Shown: one piece after another, positions 4,900 to 5,284 of the stretch
Layout: each line of letters begins with the position of its first letter
How positions within the stretch are numbered: the stretch's first letter is position 1
Assembly: GCA_009929975.1 (NCBI GenBank)
Contig: RZZF01000144.1
Span: 1-5,284, forward strand
Origin: Clostridia bacterium
Lineage (GTDB): Bacteria > Bacillota > Clostridia > Saccharofermentanales > UBA5734
DNA length: 5,284 bases
Direction: 5' to 3'
Position numbers and translations under genes: made by a program
The notes under the pieces: model-generated
Databases searched by the model: none
Told to the model about the DNA's origin: nothing
The model's input: the letters and a program-made list of their open reading frames with translations, nothing else

Positions 4900-5284
4900 T
4901 CAGATCATGAAAGCCCGGCCGCGCCGGATATGCCAGATCAGGCGGCGCGTGACCGGGCGTTTTTGCGCCGCTTCGATTGCTCTGGCATACCAGTTGAGCT
5001 GTCCGGCATAGCGATGACGCAGAATTTCAGCGCAGTCGTCATCATCGCCGCGGATATCATCGGATTTGTAGTCAACCAGCGTTAATTCTCCGTCTTTGAT
5101 GAACCAGCAGTCAATCATTCCCTGAATCATGACCGGCTCATCATGCAATCCATGTTCTGCCCGGGGAAAGATCTCGAGAACAGGGACAGCCAGTGTGAAC
5201 GGTATTTCCCTGTAGATCTCATCCGGGCGGCACCGCATCACGCTGACCATATCCCCGGCCAGGTCAGAATCGGCAAAATGGCGG
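4900..5284 (-). CDS. addA: ATP-dependent helicase/nuclease subunit A, C-terminal nuclease end (cut by right edge)
   Basis: The last 127 residues of a leftward gene are visible; the frame is open to the window edge, so the true start and the whole helicase part are outside. The sequence is the RecB-like nuclease domain of AddA: YREIPFTL, then MIQGMIDCWFIKDGELTLVDYKSDD with the metal-binding Asp (GMID) and the D-Y-K catalytic pair, then QLNWYARAIE, the QxxxY-type helix. AddA, with AddB, forms the AddAB helicase-nuclease that resects double-strand breaks and, at Chi sites, loads RecA; it replaces RecBCD in Bacillota. The ATG at 5250 is internal, not a start. All nuclease residues I can check are present, so the domain looks active. 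Neither addB nor a sbcCD gene is in view. It ends at TGA 4902-4900, 10 bases from the end of tadA. Confidence 0.9.
   Translation of the reverse strand, partial: RHFADSDLAGDMVSVMRCRPDEIYREIPFTLAVPVLEIFPRAEHGLHDEPVMIQGMIDCWFIKDGELTLVDYKSDDIRGDDDDCAEILRHRYAGQLNWYARAIEAAQKRPVTRRLIWHIRRGRAFMI
4913..4964 (+). terminator. Operon terminator after tadA, inside the addA coding end
   Basis: On the plus strand GCCCGG (4913-4918) pairs with CCGGGC (4953-4958), and just inside it CGCGCC (4920-4925) pairs with GGCGCG (4944-4949), a 12-bp GC-rich stem with a small internal loop. G and then five T (4960-4964) follow. It sits 23 bases after the tadA stop and would end the DUF3842-kinase-tadA transcript. It lies wholly within the last codons of addA on the other strand. 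Confidence 0.6.

Noticed and set aside
4249..5284. tRNA gene near tadA
   Set aside because: No cloverleaf or GTTCGA-type T-arm was found on either strand around tadA.

Overview
The window looks like a stretch of a moderately GC-rich (high fifties by eye) Bacillota chromosome, most likely an anaerobic Clostridia-type lineage. The reasons are strong AGGAGG-type Shine-Dalgarno sites, intrinsic terminators with T-runs, a cobalamin riboswitch working through a terminator, an AddA-type recombination nuclease, a DUF3842 protein and the Clostridia-type variant of galactokinase. The exact taxon cannot be fixed from this sequence.

Layout from left to right. (1) Minus strand, 1-447: the N-terminal part of an exported PQQ-like beta-propeller protein, running off the left edge. 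It lies behind a cobalamin riboswitch aptamer (542-648) and a riboswitch-type terminator (472-502), with an extended -10 promoter just upstream. (2) Plus strand, 764-1522: a DUF2161 protein with a PD-(D/E)xK nuclease-like core, transcribed divergently from the propeller gene. (3) 1523-1720: a gap with a bidirectional terminator, followed by an AT-rich pocket (about 35% GC) holding a five-codon ORF with an excellent ribosome binding site and a nested set of inverted repeats. (4) Minus strand, 1721-2452: a membrane-anchored zinc-ribbon protein of unknown role. (5) Divergent overlapping promoters at about 2515-2574. (6) Plus-strand operon 2588-4889: DUF3842 protein, galactokinase-family sugar kinase (4-base overlap) and tRNA adenosine deaminase TadA (2-base gap). 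(7) Minus strand, 4900-5284: the C-terminal nuclease end of AddA, convergent with tadA.

How the parts work together. The propeller gene should be switched off when cobalamin is plentiful, which points to a role in corrinoid capture or in coping with its lack. The DUF3842, kinase and tadA genes are translated from one probable mRNA, with tight coupling between the first two. At both convergent junctions a terminator for one gene lies inside the coding end of the opposing gene, so 3' ends of opposing transcripts would overlap.

There is no CRISPR array, tRNA, rRNA or insertion sequence that I can support. The most interesting items are the B12-controlled propeller protein, the AT-rich structured pocket, the interlocked terminators at tadA/addA, and the uncharacterised DUF3842 gene coupled to a sugar kinase with a changed sugar-contact motif.
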